A DNA stretch of 64,000 bases from Phocaeicola sartorii JCM 17136 = DSM 21941. Its GTDB lineage: Bacteria; Bacteroidota; Bacteroidia; Bacteroidales; Bacteroidaceae. The position numbers and the translations under genes are program-made. Below the pieces are notes generated by a model. It saw only the letters and a program-made list of their open reading frames with translations, made no database searches and was not told the origin of the DNA. Of this stretch, positions 60,701 to 64,000 are shown one piece after another; position 1 is the first letter of the stretch; every line of letters starts with the position of its first letter. Where the stretch lies: assembly GCF_000614185.1 (NCBI RefSeq), contig NZ_BAKM01000001.1, forward strand, positions 124,001 to 188,000, in the 5' to 3' direction.

Positions 60701-60919
60701 GAACCGGTCACCGCACTGATAGACAGTTCCCAAAGTCGTCTCCGCCCGGTCATGATGGCTTCGCTGACCACCATTCTGGGTATGATCCCCCTGCTGTCCG
60801 ATGCCATGTTCGGCTCTCTGGCGGCAGCGATCATGGGCGGACTGCTGTGCAGCACACTGATCACGCTGCTCTTTATCCCGATATTATACGCCTTGTTCTT
60901 CAAGATAAAAAACGATTGA
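57797..60919 (+). CDS. RND-family efflux pump permease, reading frame broken
   Basis: Three frames together give about 1040 residues. Helix 1 and the large loop (GNIDNIESYSYNDLSLIQIEL) come first. The frame near 58770 then shifts to GTFVINLIESVIIVVVILMIAMGFKSG and MGMLVDNAIVIIDGILVDL (the Asp helix). The last shift near 60650 leads to LMDEITLQINEGTEPVTALI and the end. Repairs are of single bases in CC/GG and A5 runs. It pumps small compounds from the periplasm using the proton gradient. The substrate is unknown. Confidence 0.87.
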
Positions 60920-60952
60920 TTCATTTTACTGACAATACAAAACCGAGAACAA

Positions 60953-62322
60953 ATGAAAAAGACAATGATACTCCCCCTTTGCTGTCTGCTGTGGCACCTT
61001 GCCGCCCCTGCATGGGCACAGGAAACACTGAGTCTGAAAGAGTGCCGCGAGATGGCATTGAAATACAACAAGGAAATGGCGGCTTCCGTGAAACAGACGG
61101 AAAGCGCCCGTTACACAGCCAGAAGTTACAAAGGGAACTTCTTCCCCAACTTCACCGCCGGCGGAACGGGCCTTTACAGCAATGCCGACGGCAGTTACGG
61201 CATAGCCGGAGGCAACCTGCCCGTCTTCCTGCCCGATGGGACAGGACAGTTCAACCCGGGACAACCCGCAGGCTTTGCCTACTTCCCCGGCATCAGCCTG
61301 GACTATAAAATAGGATGGGTCTATATGGGTGGCGTACAAATGGAGCAACCCCTCTACATGGGTGGTAAAATCCGTGCCGCCTACAAAATGTCCCTGCTGG
61401 GCAAAGAAATGGCACAAATGAATGAAACGCTGACCGCAACAGAAGTCATCCAGCAAACAGACCAGGCATACGCTTGGTAGTGAAAGCGAAGGAGATGAAG
61501 ACAGTAGCCGATGCATACCATGCCGTATTGACAGAATTACACAAGAACGTAGAAAGTGCCTACAAACATGGACTGAAACCTCAGAACGATGTGTTGAAAG
61601 TACAGGTGAAACTGAACGAAAGCGAACTGGGCATCCGGAAAGCCGAGAACGCTCTCCGCCTGGCCACCATGAACCTCTGCCACCTGATAGGAAAACCACT
61701 GACCACAAAGATTCGTGTTTCCGGAGATTTCCCGGAGATAGAGAAAGACCTGGAAGTACAGGTACTGGATATCACCCGCCGTCCGGAATACAGCATACTG
61801 GACAAACAAGTGGCGATAGCCCGCCAGCAGGTAAAACTGAACCGCAGCGAACTGCTTCCCCAAGTAGGAATCAAAGGCTCATACGACTATGTACATGGTC
61901 TGGAACTGAACAACAAGAATTTCCTGGACAAAGCCAGTTTCTCTGTCCTGCTGAATATAAGCATCCCCCTGTTCCACTTCGGAGAACGCAGCAACAAGGT
62001 ACGTGCAGCTAAAGCCAAGCTGGAGCAAACCCGCCTTCAACAGCAAAACCTGAACGAGCAAATGTTACTGGAACTGACCCAAGCCGCCAACAACCTGGAT
62101 GAGGCCAAGCTGGAAAGCGAACTTGCCGACCGTTCCCTGCAACAGGCGGAAGAGAACCGGCGTGTCAGCAAAAGCCAGTACGAAGTGGGGCTGGAAACAC
62201 TTTCCGACCATCTGGAAGCCCAAGCGTTATGGCAACAGGCCTACGAAACGAAAGTGGATGCCCGTTTCCAGCTTTATCTGAACTATGTAGCTTATCTGAA
62301 AGCGGCAGGAACCTTGCGGTGA
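60953..62322 (+). CDS. TolC-family outer-membrane channel, reading frame broken
   Basis: The first frame has a signal peptide (LLWHLAAPAWAQ) and the first helical repeat (ETLSLKECREMALKYNKEMAASVKQTESARY). The second frame continues VVKAKEMKTVADAYHAVLTELHKNVESAYKHGLKPQNDVLKVQ and the second repeat. One extra G in the GG run at 61476-61477 (GCTTGGGTAGTG) gives a continuous protein of about 456 residues. It completes the tripartite pump. Confidence 0.87.
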
Positions 62323-62428
62323 CAAGTTGCAATCTGCCTCTGGTCTGCCACCTTACACGAGGAAAAGGAAAAGATGATTAAGGAGAAAAATAGCTTGTTA
62401 TCAGGGTAAACAAAGTGGATATCATCTC

Positions 62429-62455
62429 AAAAGTCCAGACAATGTCTGGACTTTT
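62429..62455. terminator. Bidirectional terminator
   Basis: AAAAGTCCAGAC (62429-62440), an AAT loop and GTCTGGACTTTT (62444-62455) form a 12-bp stem between the efflux operon and the convergent RhuM gene. Confidence 0.75.
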
Positions 62456-62458
62456 GGA

Positions 62459-63481
62459 TCACTCATTTCCATATTCCCCTTTCGACCGTGATTTGAGTCC
62501 CTTTTCAAAGTCGGAGATTATCTTCTGCGTTTTATTAAACTCATCGTACTCTGCCTTCGCTTTTAAGTCTGCTTGCTGTTTGCTGATGCTCCCTTTGCCT
62601 TTCAGTATATCATATTTTCTGAAAGCCAAAAATTCATTGATACTTGTAGCAAACTCTTCCATTGTAAAAGTGTTCTCCCGTTCAATCAAGTCCTCAATAT
62701 AATCGAAATAGCCCGTTACGGCACGTTCCAACTGCTTGATTTGCTTCTCAGTCAGATAGTTCTTTGCAACAGTGACATCGCTTTTCAGAATCCTGCCGTC
62801 GGGTGCGCCCTTCCATGTGATAAGTCCCATGTGGTCTTTGGTTCTGTCGGCCGAAGTGTTAATAATCTCTGCCGCCGTTTTACCGGTAATAGCATAATGA
62901 AACTTATTCTGCACCATAGCATAAAACTCTTTGGTGACATCGGCCTCTCTATCATAATCAATGCTGCACTCAGCAAAGATGTCGGTGATTTGCAGCCATA
63001 TTCTTCGTTCGCTAGCCCGGATAGAACGGACACGCTCTAACAGTTCTCTGAAATAATCTTTGCCAAAAGCAGCCTTGCCCTGTTTCAAACGTTCGTCGTC
63101 CATAACAAAACCTTTGGTCATATACTCTTTCAGAATACCGGTTGCCCAAATCCTGAAGTTGGTCGCTTTGCGTGAGCTGACGCGATAGCCCACAGAAATG
63201 ATAGCGTCGAGGTTGTAGAACTTCGTCCGGTTTGTTTGGGTCTTCCCTGCAATAGCACCATGTTCAGTGGTTGTTTCCAAAATGGAAATAACCACTTCTT
63301 CCATCAGTTCTCCCTCTTCAAAGATGTTTTTAAGATGTTTGGATATAGCAGGAACTCCCACACCAAACAGCTCTGCCATAGCTTTTTGCGTAAGCCAGAT
63401 TGTTTCATTCTTGACAATGACACTGACTGATGCCTCCTCTCCGGGAACATTGTAAATCAAAAAATTCATTTCATTATTCAT
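62459..63481 (-). CDS. RhuM-family protein
   Basis: 340 residues matching the Virulence_RhuM family: the N-terminal HTH-like region (WLTQKAMAELFGVGVPAISKHLKNIFEEGEL), the YNLDAIISVGYRVSSRKATNFRIWATGILKEY signature and a C-terminal Fic-like/helical region (AEIINTSADRTKDHMGL). Related genes occur in pathogenicity islands and near toxin-antitoxin modules; the biochemical role is unknown. A minus-strand -7 box, TACTTTTG, is at 63572-63579. Such genes are often horizontally acquired. Confidence 0.8.
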   Translation of the reverse strand: MNNEMNFLIYNVPGEEASVSVIVKNETIWLTQKAMAELFGVGVPAISKHLKNIFEEGELMEEVVISILETTTEHGAIAGKTQTNRTKFYNLDAIISVGYRVSSRKATNFRIWATGILKEYMTKGFVMDDERLKQGKAAFGKDYFRELLERVRSIRASERRIWLQITDIFAECSIDYDREADVTKEFYAMVQNKFHYAITGKTAAEIINTSADRTKDHMGLITWKGAPDGRILKSDVTVAKNYLTEKQIKQLERAVTGYFDYIEDLIERENTFTMEEFATSINEFLAFRKYDILKGKGSISKQQADLKAKAEYDEFNKTQKIISDFEKGLKSRSKGEYGNE

Positions 63482-63737
63482 AACTTATCCCTCTATTTCC
63501 TTTATATAGCCAACTCATCTCTTTGCTTGATGCCGGTCCTATTTATTCTTGTTGCTTCTGGTTGAAGTAGACAAAAGTACGAATTTCCTCACGAATGTTC
63601 AGTTAAATAGCGGATTATCTTCAAAACCAACAGGCTTGCAGCCATATTATGGCGCTATTCCTGAATATTCTAAGGAAAAAGGTGTAACTTTCTTCCCTTT
63701 TCACCGACTAACCTTATAAAAACACCTTCGAAAGCTG

Positions 63738-64000
63738 ATGAGTATAGAACAGGAATTTGCAGACAAGCTAGTGCAATACAAGCATATCATTTACAAAGTA
63801 TGCTTCATGTATGCTGACAATAAGGACGATGTGAACGACCTTTATCAGGAATCGGTATTCAATATATGGAAGTCCTACCAAAGTTTCCGGGGAGAGAGTT
63901 CGTTTACGACGTGGGTTTACCGCATATCCCTGAACACGTGCATCTCGGACTTTAGAAAGAAGAAAAAGCACGACTACGTGCCTTTGGAACAGCAAGTAGA
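63738..64000 (+). CDS. ECF sigma factor, N-terminal part (cut by window end)
   Basis: From ATG 63738: MSIEQEFADKLVQYKHIIYK, then region 2 (DDVNDLYQESVFNIWKSYQS and TTWVYRISLNTCISDFRKKK). It is a sigma-70 ECF-type factor; region 4 lies outside the window. The upstream 63580-63737 segment shows no gene. Confidence 0.8.
   Translation, partial: MSIEQEFADKLVQYKHIIYKVCFMYADNKDDVNDLYQESVFNIWKSYQSFRGESSFTTWVYRISLNTCISDFRKKKKHDYVPLEQQV

Noticed and set aside
57797..60919. Several separate overlapping genes in the RND region
   Set aside because: The fragments are consecutive parts of one RND permease joined by simple indel repairs.

Overview
The window reads as a chromosome segment of a gut Bacteroidales, most likely Bacteroides or Phocaeicola. 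The evidence is the promoter style (-33 TTTG / -7 TAnnTTTG), paired SusC/SusD systems with FecI/FecR-type regulators, a gldE gene, the order mutY-ssb-gldE-phosphopantetheinyl transferase, an HU gene and a 30-residue AURKAIP1/COX24-like protein followed by an RNase G gene. The species call is inference; no rRNA or other marker is present.

Region 1 (about 359-17195) is an AT-rich integrated element of about 16.8 kb bounded by a 31-bp perfect direct repeat. It has a tyrosine integrase at its left end, TTTAAACCA arm-type repeats near both ends, a protein with PolA/T7-like polymerase motifs, a divergent XRE repressor with a phased operator array, a second minimal tyrosine recombinase, a possible structured RNA, and cargo. 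The cargo is a tightly spaced membrane set (zinc-ribbon WG-repeat protein, SPFH-GYF protein, 4-TM protein, zinc-ribbon/TM protein), two secreted paralogues, a BspA-like repeat protein, a small lipoprotein, and a tail of accessory genes including a NADAR-family protein. No relaxase or conjugation genes are seen. A cobalamin riboswitch lies just outside the left repeat and another just inside the right repeat, and neither has a convincing downstream target gene.

Region 2 (17197-31445) is core chromosome: phosphopantetheinyl transferase, gldE, ssb, mutY, HU, the COX24-like protein, RNase G, a C45-type Ntn hydrolase, an N-acetylmuramoyl-alanine amidase, a TlpA-like thioredoxin, lysS, gpsA, pgi and a HAD phosphatase.

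Region 3 (31487-54764) is a host-glycan locus centred on sialic acid. It holds a secreted esterase, SusD/SusC with FecR and an ECF sigma factor, a ROK-family repressor divergent from nanL-nanE-nanT-nagB, a NagB-like/PIG-L deacetylase fusion, a GH29 alpha-fucosidase and a second SusD/SusC pair. Together these would import sialylated and fucosylated glycans and convert Neu5Ac by way of ManNAc and GlcNAc to amino-sugar phosphates. Upstream of the second susC is a short promoter-to-terminator transcription unit on the opposite strand, arranged like the known DonS-type antisense RNAs.

Region 4 (55352-64000) holds a lipoprotein gene, a 58-codon ORF, an RND efflux operon (adaptor, pump, TolC-like channel), a RhuM-family gene and the start of an ECF sigma factor gene.

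A general caution: at least ten genes, including mutY, gldE, susC, susD, an RND pump and tolC, have broken reading frames. Nearly every break can be repaired by restoring one base to a short homopolymer, usually GGG/CCC. I take these as sequencing or assembly errors and annotate whole genes across the breaks.
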